Made by a program: the position numbers and the translations under genes | Shown: one piece after another, positions 45,068 to 54,417 of the stretch | Numbering within the stretch: the first letter of the stretch is position 1 | Layout: every line of letters starts with the position of its first letter | Notes under the pieces: model-generated | Seen by the model: only the letters and a program-made list of their open reading frames with translations | Told to the model about the DNA's origin: nothing | Databases searched by the model: none | Source: Magnetococcales bacterium | GTDB taxonomy: Bacteria; Pseudomonadota; Magnetococcia; Magnetococcales; Magnetaquicoccaceae | Assembly: GCA_015231915.1 (NCBI GenBank) | Contig: JADGAR010000004.1 | Location: 23,753 to 87,752, forward strand | Reading direction: 5' to 3' | Length of the DNA: 64,000 nucleotides

Positions 45068-47803
45068 ATGGAGAACGAAAAATCGCTGTCGGATCCGCAC
45101 GGATCCAGAAAAATTCCCGTCAACCTGGAAGACGAGATGCGGCGCTCCTATCTCGATTACGCCATGAGCGTGATCGTGGGACGCGCCCTGCCCGACGTGC
45201 GGGACGGCCTCAAGCCGGTCCACCGCCGCGTGCTCTACGCCATGAGCGAACTGGGCAACGAATGGAACCGGGCCTACAAGAAATCGGCACGCGTGGTCGG
45301 GGACGTGATCGGCAAATACCATCCCCACGGGGATGTCGCGGTCTACGACACCATCGTGCGCATGGCCCAGGATTTCAGCATGCGTCACCCCCTGGTGGAC
45401 GGTCAGGGCAACTTCGGCTCCGTGGACGGGGACGCGCCGGCGGCCATGCGCTACACCGAGGTGCGCATGACCCGGCTGGCCTCCGAGTTGCTGGCCGACA
45501 TCGACAAGGAGACGGTCGATTTCGGTCCCAACTACGACGGCTCGTTGCAGGAACCCGCCATTCTTCCCTGCAAATTCCCCAATCTGCTGGTCAGCGGCTC
45601 CTCCGGGATCGCCGTCGGCATGGCCACCAACATCCCGCCCCACAACCTGGGGGAAGTGGTGGAAGCCACCTGCGCCCTGATCGACAACCCGCAAATGACG
45701 GTGCGCGAGTTGATGCGTCACCTGCCCGGTCCCGACTTTCCCACCGGGGCCACCATCCGGGGCCGCGCGGGAATCCTGGCCGCCTACGAGACCGGTCGGG
45801 GCATCATCGTGGTGCGGGCCAAGACCCGCATCGAGGTCAAGAAGGATGGCCGCGAGGCGATCATCATCGACGAACTCCCGTTCCAGGTGAACAAGGCCAA
45901 GCTGGTGGAGGCGATCGCCGATCTGGTGCGGGACAAGAAGATCGTCGGCATCTCCGACCTGCGGGATGAATCGGATCGCCAGGGTATGCGTGTCGTTATC
46001 GAAACGAAACGCGATGCAAACGCTGAAGTATTACTGAATCAACTGTACAAACACACCTCCATGCAGACCACCTTTGGCGTGAACGCGGTGGCGCTGGTGC
46101 AGGGTCAACCCCAGACGCTGAACCTGAAGCGGATCCTGGAGGAGTTCGTCAACCACCGCCGTCAGGTGGTGACGCGGCGGACCCTCTTCGAGTTGCGCAA
46201 GGCGCAGGCGCGCGGGCACATTCTGGAAGGGCTTTCCGTGGCCCTGGCCAACATCGACCGGATCATCGAGCTGATCCGTCGGGCGCCCACGCCGCAGTCG
46301 GCCAAGGAGCAGATGATGGCCGAACTGTGGGAGCGCGGCCCGGTGGAGGCGATGCTGGCGCGCGCCATGGTCGAGGGTCAGGTGGCCTCGCCCCAGTTCA
46401 TGGAGGGGGGGTACCGGCTCTCCGCCGATCAGGCCCAGGCGATCCTGGACATGCGGTTGCACCGTCTGACCGGTCTGGAACAGGACAAGATTCACCAGGA
46501 GTTCGAGGAGACCCTGACGGAAATCGCGCGGCTGAACGTGATTCTGGCCTCGGACGGGGCGTTGTTGAACGTCATCAAGGAGGAGTTGATCCGCATCAAG
46601 GAGATGTTCGCCAATGCGCGGCGCACGGAGATTGTCGAGGAGATGGGGGAGTTTTCCGCCGAAGACCTGATCCCGGTGGAGGAGATGGTGGTGACGGTGA
46701 GTCACGCCGGGTATGTCAAGCGGCAACCGACGGTGGACTACCGCAGTCAGCGGCGTGGCGGCAAGGGCAAGAGCGCCACCGGGATGAAGGTGGAGGATTT
46801 CATCGCGCAGATGTTCGTGGCGTCCACCCACGACCTGATCCTCTGTTTCACCGACCAGGGGCGGGTGTTCCGGCTCAAGGTGCACGAGATCCCGCAGGCC
46901 AGTCGGGCGGCGCGGGGGCGACCGATCATCAACCTGCTGCCGGGTCTGGAGCCGGGGGAGAAGGTGGCGCAGATTCTGCCGGCTCCGGTGGCCAGCGATA
47001 CGTGGGACAACTGGCATCTGTTGTTTGCCACCAGCCGGGGATTGATCAAGAAGACCGCCTTGTCGGCTTACGGCAACATTCGCTCAGCCGGCATTCGCGC
47101 GGTGGATTTGCAGGAGGGGGACGACCTGATCGGGGTGGCGTTGCTGCCGGTGTTGCCGGAGGACCTGGAGGCCGAGGCCGCCGGAGAAGAGGAGGTCGGG
47201 GGCGAGGAGGAGCTTCTGCCCGCCGACGGGGAGGAGGAGGGGGAGGAGGGGAGCGAGAAGGAGACGCGTCCGGGTCGGATTCTGCTTTATGCCAGTTCCG
47301 GCAAGGCGGTACGTTTCCGCACCAGCCAGGTGCGGCTGATGGGCCGGGTGGCGCGCGGGGTGCGGGGCATGCGGTTGAAGGGGGAGGACCGGGTGATCGC
47401 CTTGAATGTCCTGACCCAGGAAGACGATTGTCAGATTCTGGTGTTGACCGAGAAGGGATTCGGCAAGCGCACCGGTGCGGCGCTGTTTCCCACCAAGGGG
47501 CGCGGGACCCAGGGGGTGATCGGCATGGGGGTCAATCCGCGCAATGGTCCGGTGGTGGCGAGTCTGGTGGTGGTGCCTGGGGATCAGATCATGCTGATCA
47601 CGGATCAGGGGACGGTGCTGCGCACGCCGGTGGACACCATCCGACTGACGGGCCGGAACGCCATGGGGGTGAAGGTGCTGGATGTGGCCAGGGAGGAGCG
47701 GCTGGTCTCCGTGGCGCGGATCGCCGAGTCCGAGGAGGAGGGGGGGAACGGTTTGGCAGGCGAGGAGGAAGCGGAAGATGTTGGATCCGAAGCAGATTCG
47801 TGA
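45068..47803 (+). CDS. gyrA: DNA gyrase subunit A
   Basis: Breaks and rejoins DNA in gyrase and introduces negative supercoils with GyrB. 911 residues. The catalytic Tyr is in AAMRYTE (Tyr129). The C-terminal wrapping domain carries the GyrA box QRRGGKG, which separates it from ParC. An acidic Glu-rich insertion lies around residues 705-740. In the quinolone-determining region the sequence is [10 protein letters not shown], so Val90 stands where E. coli has Ser83, while the Asp87 equivalent is kept. Start ATG 45068 follows GGGG. Confidence 0.96.
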   Translation: MENEKSLSDPHGSRKIPVNLEDEMRRSYLDYAMSVIVGRALPDVRDGLKPVHRRVLYAMSELGNEWNRAYKKSARVVGDVIGKYHPHGDVAVYDTIVRMAQDFSMRHPLVDGQGNFGSVDGDAPAAMRYTEVRMTRLASELLADIDKETVDFGPNYDGSLQEPAILPCKFPNLLVSGSSGIAVGMATNIPPHNLGEVVEATCALIDNPQMTVRELMRHLPGPDFPTGATIRGRAGILAAYETGRGIIVVRAKTRIEVKKDGREAIIIDELPFQVNKAKLVEAIADLVRDKKIVGISDLRDESDRQGMRVVIETKRDANAEVLLNQLYKHTSMQTTFGVNAVALVQGQPQTLNLKRILEEFVNHRRQVVTRRTLFELRKAQARGHILEGLSVALANIDRIIELIRRAPTPQSAKEQMMAELWERGPVEAMLARAMVEGQVASPQFMEGGYRLSADQAQAILDMRLHRLTGLEQDKIHQEFEETLTEIARLNVILASDGALLNVIKEELIRIKEMFANARRTEIVEEMGEFSAEDLIPVEEMVVTVSHAGYVKRQPTVDYRSQRRGGKGKSATGMKVEDFIAQMFVASTHDLILCFTDQGRVFRLKVHEIPQASRAARGRPIINLLPGLEPGEKVAQILPAPVASDTWDNWHLLFATSRGLIKKTALSAYGNIRSAGIRAVDLQEGDDLIGVALLPVLPEDLEAEAAGEEEVGGEEELLPADGEEEGEEGSEKETRPGRILLYASSGKAVRFRTSQVRLMGRVARGVRGMRLKGEDRVIALNVLTQEDDCQILVLTEKGFGKRTGAALFPTKGRGTQGVIGMGVNPRNGPVVASLVVVPGDQIMLITDQGTVLRTPVDTIRLTGRNAMGVKVLDVAREERLVSVARIAESEEEGGNGLAGEEEAEDVGSEADS

Positions 47804-49073
47804 GCGCCCGCAATGGGTGGAGGAGCGGCTTGCCAGTCGTGGTGGGCGGTATGACCTGAAAGAGTTTCATGCCCTGGAGGCGCTGAAGCGCAAGGCGCAG
47901 GCGGAGACCGAGGCGTTGCAGGCGCGGCGCAACGAGATTTCGCGCGAGGTGGGGCGATTGAAGGCCAACCGGGGCGATGCCTCCGGATTGCTGGCGGAGA
48001 TGGGGGAGTTGGGACCGCGCCTCAAGGAGGCGGAGGGGGCGTTGCGTTTGCAGGAAGAGGCGCTGCTGGAGGTTCTCACGCGGCTGCCCAATCTTCCTGC
48101 CGGGGATGTGCCGGTGGGGCCGGACGAGAGTGCCAACGTGGTGATGCACTCCTGGCCGGCGGGGTTTTCCGGTGTGCCGCCTGAGGGTTTTTTGCCTCTG
48201 AATCATTGGGATGTGGGGGAGCGGCTGGGGGTTTTGGATTTCAATCTGGCGGCGGAGACGGTGGGGGCGCGTTTCACCTTTTTTCGCGGGGCCGGGGCGC
48301 GTCTGATTCGGGCGTTGACCTCCTTCATGCTGGATCTGCACACCACGGAACACGGTTACGAGGAGATTCTGCCGCCGTTTCTGGCCAACCGGGAGAGTCT
48401 GTTCGGGACCGGGCAGTTGCCCAAATTCGAGGAAGATCTGTTTTGTCTGCGCGATGACCCGTATTATCTGATTCCGACGGCGGAGGTGCCGTTGACCAAT
48501 CTGGTGCGCGGTCGGATCGTGGAGGAGGCGGAGTTGCCGTTGAAGTGGACGGCCTGGACCGCCTGTTTCCGGCGCGAGGCGGGCGCGGCGGGCAAGGACA
48601 CGCGGGGATTGATCCGTCAGCATCAATTCGATAAAGTGGAGTTGGTGTGGATCACGCGGCCTGAGGAGAGCATGGCGGCCCTGGAGAGTTTGACCCTGCA
48701 TGCCGAGGAGGTCTTGAAGCGGCTGGAGTTGCCGTTCCGGCGGGTGGCGTTGTGTACCGGGGATTTGGGTTTTTCTGCGGCCAAGACTTATGATCTGGAG
48801 GTATGGTTGCCGGGTCAGGGGCGTTATCGTGAGATCTCCTCGTGTTCCAACACTTTGGATTTTCAGGCGCGGCGGATGAAGGCGCGGCTGCGGCGGGCGG
48901 GGACGAAGGCAGTGGAGCCGGTGCATACCTTGAACGGTTCCGGTGTGGCGGTGGGTCGCGCTTTGGTGGCGTTGCTGGAGAATTTTCAGCAGCCCGACGG
49001 CAGCCTGGTGATTCCGGATGTCTTGCGTCCCTATTTGGGGGGTCTCTCCCGGTTGCTGCCGGCATCCGGTTGA
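47778..49073 (+). CDS. serS: Seryl-tRNA synthetase
   Basis: Charges tRNA-Ser. 431 residues, class II. The N-terminal coiled-coil arm (about 28-100) binds the long variable arm of tRNA-Ser. Motif 2 is [24 protein letters not shown], split around FRREAG, and motif 3 contains [15 protein letters not shown] 47778 lies 26 bases inside the gyrA end in another frame. tRNA-Ser follows 15 bases after the stop. Confidence 0.95.
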   Translation: MLDPKQIRERPQWVEERLASRGGRYDLKEFHALEALKRKAQAETEALQARRNEISREVGRLKANRGDASGLLAEMGELGPRLKEAEGALRLQEEALLEVLTRLPNLPAGDVPVGPDESANVVMHSWPAGFSGVPPEGFLPLNHWDVGERLGVLDFNLAAETVGARFTFFRGAGARLIRALTSFMLDLHTTEHGYEEILPPFLANRESLFGTGQLPKFEEDLFCLRDDPYYLIPTAEVPLTNLVRGRIVEEAELPLKWTAWTACFRREAGAAGKDTRGLIRQHQFDKVELVWITRPEESMAALESLTLHAEEVLKRLELPFRRVALCTGDLGFSAAKTYDLEVWLPGQGRYREISSCSNTLDFQARRMKARLRRAGTKAVEPVHTLNGSGVAVGRALVALLENFQQPDGSLVIPDVLRPYLGGLSRLLPASG

Positions 49074-49088
49074 TTCCGCCCCTGGTGC

Positions 49089-49176
49089 GGAAGGGTGGCA
49101 GAGCGGTTGAATGCAACGGTCTTGAAAATCGTCGAGCTGTGAGGCTCCGTGGGTTCGAATCCCACCCCTTCCGCCA
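49089..49176 (+). tRNA. tRNA-Ser (anticodon TGA)
   Basis: 88 bases including encoded CCA. The acceptor GGAAGGG pairs with CCCTTCC, the anticodon loop reads CTTGAAA, a long variable arm is present and the T-loop is GGTTCGAATCC. Its last 17 bases are repeated exactly at 52657-52673, so the 3' end serves as an integration site. Confidence 0.96.
49160..49176 (+). repeat. Left attachment core (attL) in tRNA-Ser
   Basis: Core TCCCACCCCTTCCGCCA, identical to 52657-52673. Beyond it, an imperfect match continues for about 14 bases (TG.CGTT..ATG). Confidence 0.7.
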
Positions 49177-49240
49177 GTGCCGTTTTATGGGTTTGATAAG
49201 TTTGCAAATGCATGTAATAAAAGAAGAAAAAATCCAAAAC

Positions 49241-49262
49241 TGTTACCCCTTACTGTTACCCC
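49241..49262 (+). repeat. Two TGTTACCCC repeats inside the left end
   Basis: Copies at 49241-49249 and 49254-49262, same orientation, 65 bases inside attL. They match three copies near the right end. Possible arm-type binding sites for the integrase. Confidence 0.6.
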
Positions 49263-49334
49263 TTCCCCTTGAACCCAAGCCTGAACAGCCCCCTTTTTTC
49301 GCCCTCCGCGAGGAGCAGGAACGCTGAATCCAGC

Positions 49335-49784
49335 ATGATGATCTACGTGGATGCCGATGCCTGCCCGGTAAAGTCCGAGGTGTTGCGGGTCGCGGAACGC
49401 CATGGTCTGGCCGTCCACATGGTCAGCAATCAATGGATGCGACTGCCCGCCCATCCCCTGCTGAAACTCCAGGTGGTCACGGGAGGTCTGGATAAGGCCG
49501 ATGACTGGATCGCGGAGCGCATCGAGCGGAATGATATTGCCATTACGGCGGACATTCCCCTGGCCGCCCGCTGTCTGGCCAAGGGTGCGCGGGTCATCGG
49601 TCCCACAGGCAAGCCCTTCGATGACGACGGCATCGGCATGGCCCTGGCCATGCGCGATCTCAATGCCCAACTGCGCGACTCTGGTGAAATTCGGGGAGGA
49701 GGCCCGCCCTTCGGCAACAAGGACCGGTCGCGTTTCTTGCAAGCTCTGGAAGAGGCGATCCAGACAATCAAACGCGGGAAATGA
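49335..49784 (+). CDS. DUF188 (YaiI/YqxD) family protein
   Basis: A 149-residue protein of the UPF0178/DUF188 family, which has a PIN-like fold: MIYVDADACPVKSEV at the N-terminus, VTGGLDKADDWIAERI, NDIAITADIPLAARCL and RFLQALE near the end. Conserved Asp residues fit metal binding, but the family's role is not established. Two ATGs (49335, 49338) are possible. Although usually chromosomal, it lies inside the element bounded by the tRNA-Ser repeats. Confidence 0.87.
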   Translation: MMIYVDADACPVKSEVLRVAERHGLAVHMVSNQWMRLPAHPLLKLQVVTGGLDKADDWIAERIERNDIAITADIPLAARCLAKGARVIGPTGKPFDDDGIGMALAMRDLNAQLRDSGEIRGGGPPFGNKDRSRFLQALEEAIQTIKRGK

Positions 49785-50188
49785 GCGGTCTTCGGATCTT
49801 TCGACGGAAAAACCCAAGCAAGTCATTCCGCTTGGAAGCCATGCCCAGTGACCGCCACCCAACGGCCCCTGTGGCGGCGTTCGTCTCTCTTGGCTGAAGC
49901 TCCCATGGCAGCAGAAAAACGCGCCCACGACGCACACGGGGGGGCGGCCCCTGGCGAACCTGCCGTGGCCGGTCATGTTCGAGAACCAAGCCCTCCCCCC
50001 AGGCGATGTTCTCTTTCGTCCTCCACAAGACGTTGTACGAAAGCATTAATTGCACTGGCTGTGAGAGTACAGGCTCGCGCCCATCCACCGCATTCCCTTC
50101 CGTATTGCGCCTTGGACTGGTTGGGGAATTGTGGTAGAGTGCATGGAAACTCTTGTATCCCAATGCCTTACCCCATGGAATCGAATCC
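49785..50188 (+). other. Intergenic stretch with integrase promoter
   Basis: I see no gene in these 404 bases; open frames on both strands lack recognisable features. A promoter candidate for the integrase is TTGGAC (50112-50117), 17-base spacer, TAGAGT (50135-50140), about 50 bases before the ATG at 50189. Confidence 0.45.
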
Positions 50189-51196
50189 ATGCCGATACAG
50201 ACGCACCTTGTCAAGCGAGGGCAGCGTTATGGTTTGCGCCGCAAGATTCCGCGCACCATTGCCCACCTCGTGCATCAGAACCTCGCTCTTTGGCGGGCAT
50301 TGACCGCGCCTGGAGGTATCCGCAGGGGGGATTGGGATATTCTGATCGGTGAGCAGGGCCAGCTCAAAACCCTCATCTGGGTCTCCCTCATGACCTCCAA
50401 CCATTCGGAGGCCGCAGAGGCGGCGCGAGCCAAAGACGCGATGATCGATGCCCTGTGTTCGGAAGTGCGTCGAACTTTCGAGGCGGCCCGGACTCAACCC
50501 AAACGTGTTTTGAGCAATCAGGATGTGACCCAGATCGCTATGCTGTGGTTGCACCGTCGAGAAGCGCATCTGCCAGAATCAGAATTGTGCGGGGTTCCAG
50601 ACGGCGTGGACGATTACCTGGAAGTCGTGAGGGATGATCTGGGAGCGATTTTGAACTTTAAGGAGGACCCCAGCGTTATGGGGTGGGCTTTCAAAGAGGC
50701 CCAGAGATTGGTAACGGAGTTGGGTTTCGATGGGGAACCCGGCGCAGCTCCATTCAATCAACTCGCCCACTACATCGCCAGAGGTGAGGTGGAGCGGTTG
50801 AAACGCCGCGAGGCCAGACTGCAAGGGGGCTACGAACACAAGAGCTTCGACCAGGTGTTTGATTCCGTGGACGGGGTGCGGGAACCGGAAGTCGCAGCTC
50901 CCCCAACGGCCATGATCCTGACCGACCTGATCAAGCACTATCTGGATGATCTGGAGCGTCGGGGAGTCGGAGAGAAGACCAAGATCGGATACCGGGTGAT
51001 CTTCGATGTCCTGAAGGAACTGCTGGGGCCAGACAAGCCTGTCAAAAAGATCAACCGTGAGGATTGCCGGAAGGTCAGAGAGTCCCTGGTCGCACTGCCT
51101 CCAAATGCCTCAAAGCGGTTCAAGGGAATGAGGCTGGCAGAGGTGCATCGCAAAGGCCAAGGTCGAGGGCAACCGTGCTGCGTCCCAGTGCGGTAA
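50189..51196 (+). pseudogene. Truncated tyrosine-type site-specific integrase
   Basis: The N-terminus MPIQTHLVKRGQRYGLRRKIP matches the DUF6538-type start of phage-like integrases. A core-binding SAM-like region is present near residues 240-315 (LTDLIKHYLDDLERRG..KTKIGYRVIFDVLKELLG, then INREDCRKVRESLVALP). After about residue 315 the sequence departs and stops after some 20 more residues. The catalytic domain with Arg, HxxR and Tyr is missing. So it is a remnant of about 335 residues. The break near 51145-51180 runs into a DUF3489 remnant on the other strand. Confidence 0.75.
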
Positions 51197-51370
51197 TGCG
51201 GTCAGAATCGTCGATCAGGACCTTGGCCCTCAGAACCTCGATCACCTTCTTGGCGGCTCCTCCCTTAAGGTAATCCGGTATGGGGTGGATAGAGCCTCCG
51301 TGCGACTGGCGGCGGCTTCAAGAATGGTCTGTTGTGCAGGGGTCAGTGCGTTCCGGGTGGGGTTGGTCAT
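51181..51370 (-). pseudogene. DUF3489-type gene remnant with a frameshift
   Basis: Starting at ATG 51370 (AGGAG nine bases upstream), the minus strand reads MTNPTRNALTPAQQTILEAAA, then loses frame after SRTE. One base lost there restores GSIHPIPDYLKGGAAKKVI and continues RAKVLIDDSDRITALG. That order matches small DUF3489 proteins found in integrative elements. The end near 51181 merges into the integrase remnant. I infer one single-base deletion plus a larger 3' loss. Confidence 0.5.
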
Positions 51371-51510
51371 GTGCGTTGCTCCTGTTTGGGTTGTTTGCGA
51401 TGACCACTTACAGCCATTGCTCTAAAAGGGTATCAAGCACAATATCATATTAATGATGATTTTTTTATTGTAATCCATTCTTGGTCTGAGCAGCTTTGCG
51501 GATAACCGAA

Positions 51511-51538
51511 TTTAGATGTCTTTCGTTGTTAGTATAAT
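51511..51538 (+). promoter_or_regulatory. Promoter of the UPF0175/PIN toxin-antitoxin pair
   Basis: A perfect TATAAT (51533-51538) with a weak TTTAGA (51511-51516) 16 bases upstream. It lies 25 bases before GTG 51563. The surrounding 51371-51562 segment is A/T-rich and has no other gene. Confidence 0.42.
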
Positions 51539-51562
51539 ATCGTGGTTGATAAGGAGGGTGTG

Positions 51563-51811
51563 GTGAGCGCATTAACGATTGAACTGCCCCTGGAAGGATT
51601 GCCTCTGTCTGCTGAATTGCCAGATAATTTTTCCGACGAGGTGCGTTTTTTGCTGGCTCTCAAACTTTTTGAGCAGGGCCGTATCACTTCAGGCAAGGCT
51701 GGTCGGCTATCTGGCATGGGGAGGGTAGAGTTCCTGTTGGCTGCAAGCCGTTCCGGTGTGCCTGTGGTGGACTTGAGCCAGAACGAAATGGATGAAGAGT
51801 TTGCCCAATGA
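51563..51811 (+). CDS. UPF0175 family antitoxin
   Basis: An 82-residue protein with a short N-terminal strand, then VRFLLALKLFEQGRITSGKAGRLSGMGRVEFLLAASRSGVPVV, the helix-turn-helix-like signature of UPF0175 antitoxins. It is paired with the DUF3368/PIN toxin gene, overlapping it by 4 bases. GTG 51563 is favoured because AAGGAGG lies five bases upstream; an earlier GTG at 51542 is possible. Confidence 0.82.
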   Translation: MSALTIELPLEGLPLSAELPDNFSDEVRFLLALKLFEQGRITSGKAGRLSGMGRVEFLLAASRSGVPVVDLSQNEMDEEFAQ

Positions 51812-52302
51812 TGTTGGACCGCGCTGTCATCAATACAGGCCCGTTGGTGGCCTTGTCCCTGGTCGGAAAGCTTGACCTCCTGCCCGTGCTGTTCCGTGAA
51901 TTCTGGATTCCCGACGCGGTGTATCGGGAGGTGACCGTCGCTGGTCTTGGACGATCCGGTGCAGACACGCTCGCTGATATGCGATGGACGAATCATGTCT
52001 GCACCGCGCCAGCACCCGATCCCCTGCTGATCGCGGAATTGGATCTTGGCGAAGCGACAGTGATCAGCTTGGCGCGCATCCATTTGCCGTGCCTGACGAT
52101 CATTGATGAAAAGCGAGGTCGCCGGATTGCCCGGCATGTGTATGGGCTGCCAGTCAAGGGAACTGCTGGTCTGTTGGTGGAAGCCAAGCGCCGAGGTATG
52201 TTGGATAATTTGCGCACTACCCTGATGGATCTACAAAGGGCGGGCTACTATTTGTCGGACGCTGTCATTGCTGCGGCCTGCAAGGCTGATGAAGGCGGAT
52301 GA
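51808..52302 (+). CDS. DUF3368 PIN-domain toxin
   Basis: A 164-residue PIN-type RNase. The first acidic residue is in MLDRAVINTGPLVALSLVGKL, where Asn stands at the usual Asp/Asn position of DUF3368. Another acidic set is GEATVISLA, and a third lies near YLSDAVIAAA. As the downstream partner of a UPF0175 gene it is likely a toxin that cleaves RNA. ATG 51808 overlaps the antitoxin stop; ATG 51811 is an alternative. Confidence 0.82.
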   Translation: MMLDRAVINTGPLVALSLVGKLDLLPVLFREFWIPDAVYREVTVAGLGRSGADTLADMRWTNHVCTAPAPDPLLIAELDLGEATVISLARIHLPCLTIIDEKRGRRIARHVYGLPVKGTAGLLVEAKRRGMLDNLRTTLMDLQRAGYYLSDAVIAAACKADEGG

Positions 52303-52559
52303 GTTTGGGAGGAGAGTGTTGTCGTCGAGAGTGGGAATATCTGCCAAGAATGCGCAAACGCACCACGGCCCACACAGGGAGGTTATTGGCGGATATGTCT
52401 CGGTGACAGTCTCCCATTTTGGCATGCATCTTAAAGGACGATTTCTCGCACTCGATGGTTTGGGCGAATTTGGCCGTGAAATTTGCCGAGAATCCGACTA
52501 TAATCAGTCCGTGAGTTCGACTCCCATTCTCGGATTTGAACTGGGATTTTGGACAGAGG

Positions 52560-52593
52560 TGTTACCCCAGTGTTACCCCTCAACTGTTACCCC
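52560..52593 (+). repeat. Three TGTTACCCC repeats inside the right end
   Basis: Copies at 52560-52568, 52571-52579 and 52585-52593, same orientation as the left pair, ending 64 bases before attR. Likely integrase or excisionase arm sites. Confidence 0.6.
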
Positions 52594-52656
52594 TATTTTT
52601 GATGGATATGTGGAATTTTCTTTAAAATTCAAATGTTAAAATCGGAGTGCCGATGG

Positions 52657-52673
52657 TCCCACCCCTTCCGCCA
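52657..52673 (+). repeat. Right attachment core (attR)
   Basis: Second copy of the 17-base tRNA-Ser 3' end, with no tRNA upstream of it. It marks the right boundary of the element. Confidence 0.7.
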
Positions 52674-52820
52674 ATGTCGTTCCATGAGGTATTCATCCGT
52701 GTGTTCAAATTCCGATGGCGCTTGGAAATCAGTAACATGGTTTTGCACATAGCGTTGTGCGTTGGCACTTGACTGCGTCTGCTGGTTGCACATCGGATCC
52801 ACTGTTGCCAGAGAAAAATC

Positions 52821-53135
52821 ATGACGATTGATGCGGAACGGTTCCCTATGCCATCCATCAGGGCCTTTTGCGAACGCTGGAAGATTACGGAATTTTCCCT
52901 GTTCGGTTCCGTGCTTCGGAAAGAATTTTCATCCAACAGTGACGTGGATGTCCTGGTCTCCTTTGCGGACGACGCCCATTGGACCCTCCTCGACTTTGCC
53001 AACATGCAGGATGAGTTGCAGGGGGTGTTCGGGCGGAAGGTGGATCTGGTCAGCCGCAGAGGGATTGAATCCAGTCGGAATGTACATCGCCGTCAAGCCA
53101 TCCTGGAGTCTGCGGAGCGCGTCTATGGAGCGTGA
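52821..53135 (+). CDS. MNT-family nucleotidyltransferase (antitoxin of a HepT/MntA pair)
   Basis: A 104-residue minimal nucleotidyltransferase: SLFGSVLRKEFSSNSDVDVLV carries the Gly-Ser and Asp-x-Asp catalytic set. In HepT/MntA toxin-antitoxin systems this protein AMPylates and silences the HEPN toxin. The downstream HepT gene overlaps by 11 bases but is broken, so this antitoxin may be an orphan. Confidence 0.85.
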   Translation: MTIDAERFPMPSIRAFCERWKITEFSLFGSVLRKEFSSNSDVDVLVSFADDAHWTLLDFANMQDELQGVFGRKVDLVSRRGIESSRNVHRRQAILESAERVYGA

Positions 53136-53394
53136 TACCGGCTATCTGATGGACATGCTGGTCTCTGCCAAGCTGGCCGTTGAATATTTGGAGGGAACTG
53201 ACAAGGCGGGTTTCGTCACGGACGTGCGCACGCAGGATGCTGTGGTGCGGCGACTGGAGATTATCGGGGAGGCTTCCAGGCGGTTTGTTCGGTGTCAGTC
53301 AGGGTGCGGCTTATGGAAAGTCAAAGGAGGCATGGGACGCCCTTGGTTTGATGCAGATGGATCCCCGCTGGTCCCTGCCGGAACGTGCGGATAA
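53125..53394 (+). pseudogene. Truncated HepT-like (DUF86) toxin
   Basis: The first 55 or so residues (MERDTGYLMDMLVSAKLAVEYL, TQDAVVRRLEIIGEASRRF) match the DUF86/HepT start. The family then needs an Arg-x(4-6)-His-x-Tyr RNase motif and a long helix, which are absent. Instead the frame runs on about 35 residues of unrelated sequence to the stop. A deletion appears to have joined this start, near 53285, to a different gene in another frame. Confidence 0.7.
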
Positions 53395-54202
53395 AAATCC
53401 GTTGATTTGGATGGTGTTCCTTAAAAAGCAGGTCGTTGACATCCGCAGCTATCATCGTGAAACACAGGAAGTCGCTTTTGAACAAGGTTTGATTCCATTT
53501 ATCCATTCGCCCGAGGGGCGGGACGATGATGCGGCACGTGAGAAAGGGCTTTTGCCTGAGCCGACTTTGGAAACAATGCTTGCAGGTGATGCGAATGCAC
53601 CGGTGGTTCGTCTGGTGTCTTTTGAGATCACCTATGACGAGTTGGAAGATCCCTTCAACAGACGCCTTGCCCAGGTACCTGTCGATCAACAGAAGCTTTA
53701 TGATTCCATTTATGAGGATCCGCCAAGGGCGATTGCGAGTCTGAAGAAATTGATCAGCCAATACCCTGATATTCCGATGTTTTACAATTGGCTCTGCATC
53801 GCCTGTTCCAGAGTCGGGGATCGCCAGGCGGCCAGAACGGCGGCTGAAACCAATTTCAGAAGCCATCCCGGATATTTGTTCGGACGGCTGAACTATGCGG
53901 AGATACTGCTCAATGAAGGCAAGTTCCGGGAGGCGTTTGATGTTTTTGGCAAAACTTTCATTCTGACCGAGTTGGAGCCGAATCGGGAAAAATTCCACGT
54001 TTCCGAAGTGCTCAGTTTTTACGGGTTGGTGGGTCGCTATGTTCTGCGCCTGGGCAAACTCAAAAGTGCCATGCGTTTTCTTGACTTGCTCAAACAGGTT
54101 GAGCCGAACCATCACATCACCCAGTGGTTGGAGGAACGAATCTCCCTATCCACCCCGCGACCGATCCCTCCAGATGCAAAGAGATTCCTTTCCTTCAGGT
54201 GA
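53351..54202 (+). CDS. TPR-like protein, probably missing its N-terminus
   Basis: A 283-residue frame beginning at ATG 53351. In the same frame the sequence upstream (AAYGKSKEAWDALGLMQ) already looks protein-like, so the original gene likely began earlier and was cut by the event that broke HepT. The C-terminal half has TPR-like helices (LCIACSRVGDRQAARTAAETNF, EILLNEGKFREAFDVFGKTF). I cannot name the family. Start and completeness are uncertain. Confidence 0.55.
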   Translation: MQMDPRWSLPERADKNPLIWMVFLKKQVVDIRSYHRETQEVAFEQGLIPFIHSPEGRDDDAAREKGLLPEPTLETMLAGDANAPVVRLVSFEITYDELEDPFNRRLAQVPVDQQKLYDSIYEDPPRAIASLKKLISQYPDIPMFYNWLCIACSRVGDRQAARTAAETNFRSHPGYLFGRLNYAEILLNEGKFREAFDVFGKTFILTELEPNREKFHVSEVLSFYGLVGRYVLRLGKLKSAMRFLDLLKQVEPNHHITQWLEERISLSTPRPIPPDAKRFLSFR

Positions 54203-54277
54203 ATGCATGGCACCGGGATCCGGCTCTCGCTGACCGCCCTTGCCCAATGCTGGCAAACGGAATGTTTGACCAGGAAC

Positions 54278-54304
54278 AAAAACAGCCACCTTGCGAGTGG
54301 CTGT
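54278..54304 (-). terminator. Rho-independent terminator after tRNA-Pro
   Basis: On the minus strand, an eight-base stem (54304-54297 with 54289-54282) and a seven-base loop are followed by a run of U (54282-54278). It ends the tRNA-Pro transcript and perhaps read-through from ispB. Confidence 0.75.
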
Positions 54305-54321
54305 AAGTGTCTTGATTATAA

Positions 54322-54398
54322 TGGTCGGGGTGGCGAGATTCGAACTCACGACCCCAGCGACCCGAACGCTGTGCTCTACCAGACTGAGCCACACCCCG
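54322..54398 (-). tRNA. tRNA-Pro (anticodon CGG)
   Basis: 77 bases including encoded CCA. On the minus strand the acceptor CGGGGTG pairs with CACCCCG, the anticodon loop reads TTCGGGT, and the T-loop is AGTTCGAATCT. The D-arm GGCTCAGTCTGGTAGAGC is canonical. Confidence 0.95.
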
Positions 54399-54417
54399 AC
54401 AAATCAATTTCCACAGA

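Larger units (their letters stand above)
49160..52673 (+). mobile_element. Decayed integrative element in the tRNA-Ser 3' end
   Basis: The 3.5-kb segment is bounded by identical 17-base repeats (49160-49176 and 52657-52673). The left one completes the tRNA gene. Inside lie nine-base repeats near both ends, a truncated tyrosine integrase, a frameshifted DUF3489 remnant and a toxin-antitoxin pair. A DUF188 gene also lies inside, next to the tRNA. The integrase lacks its catalytic part, so the element is probably immobile. The pattern of att repeats plus integrase next to a tRNA is standard for integrative elements. Confidence 0.72.
52303..52820 (+). other. Element right end and flank, no supported gene
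   Basis: A 123-codon open frame here (52268-52639) has no family features and overlaps the toxin gene, so I do not call it. The stretch holds the TGTTACCCC triplet and attR. After attR (52674-52820) I see no gene until the MNT start. Confidence 0.6.

Noticed and set aside
52503..52533. A tRNA T-arm-like string (GTGAGTTCGACTCCCAT)
   Set aside because: No acceptor, D-arm or anticodon arm can be drawn around it, so it is chance or a distant att-like trace.
52268..52639. A 123-codon open frame downstream of the PIN toxin
   Set aside because: It overlaps the toxin gene, crosses the TGTTACCCC repeats and has no recognisable features or ribosome-binding site.
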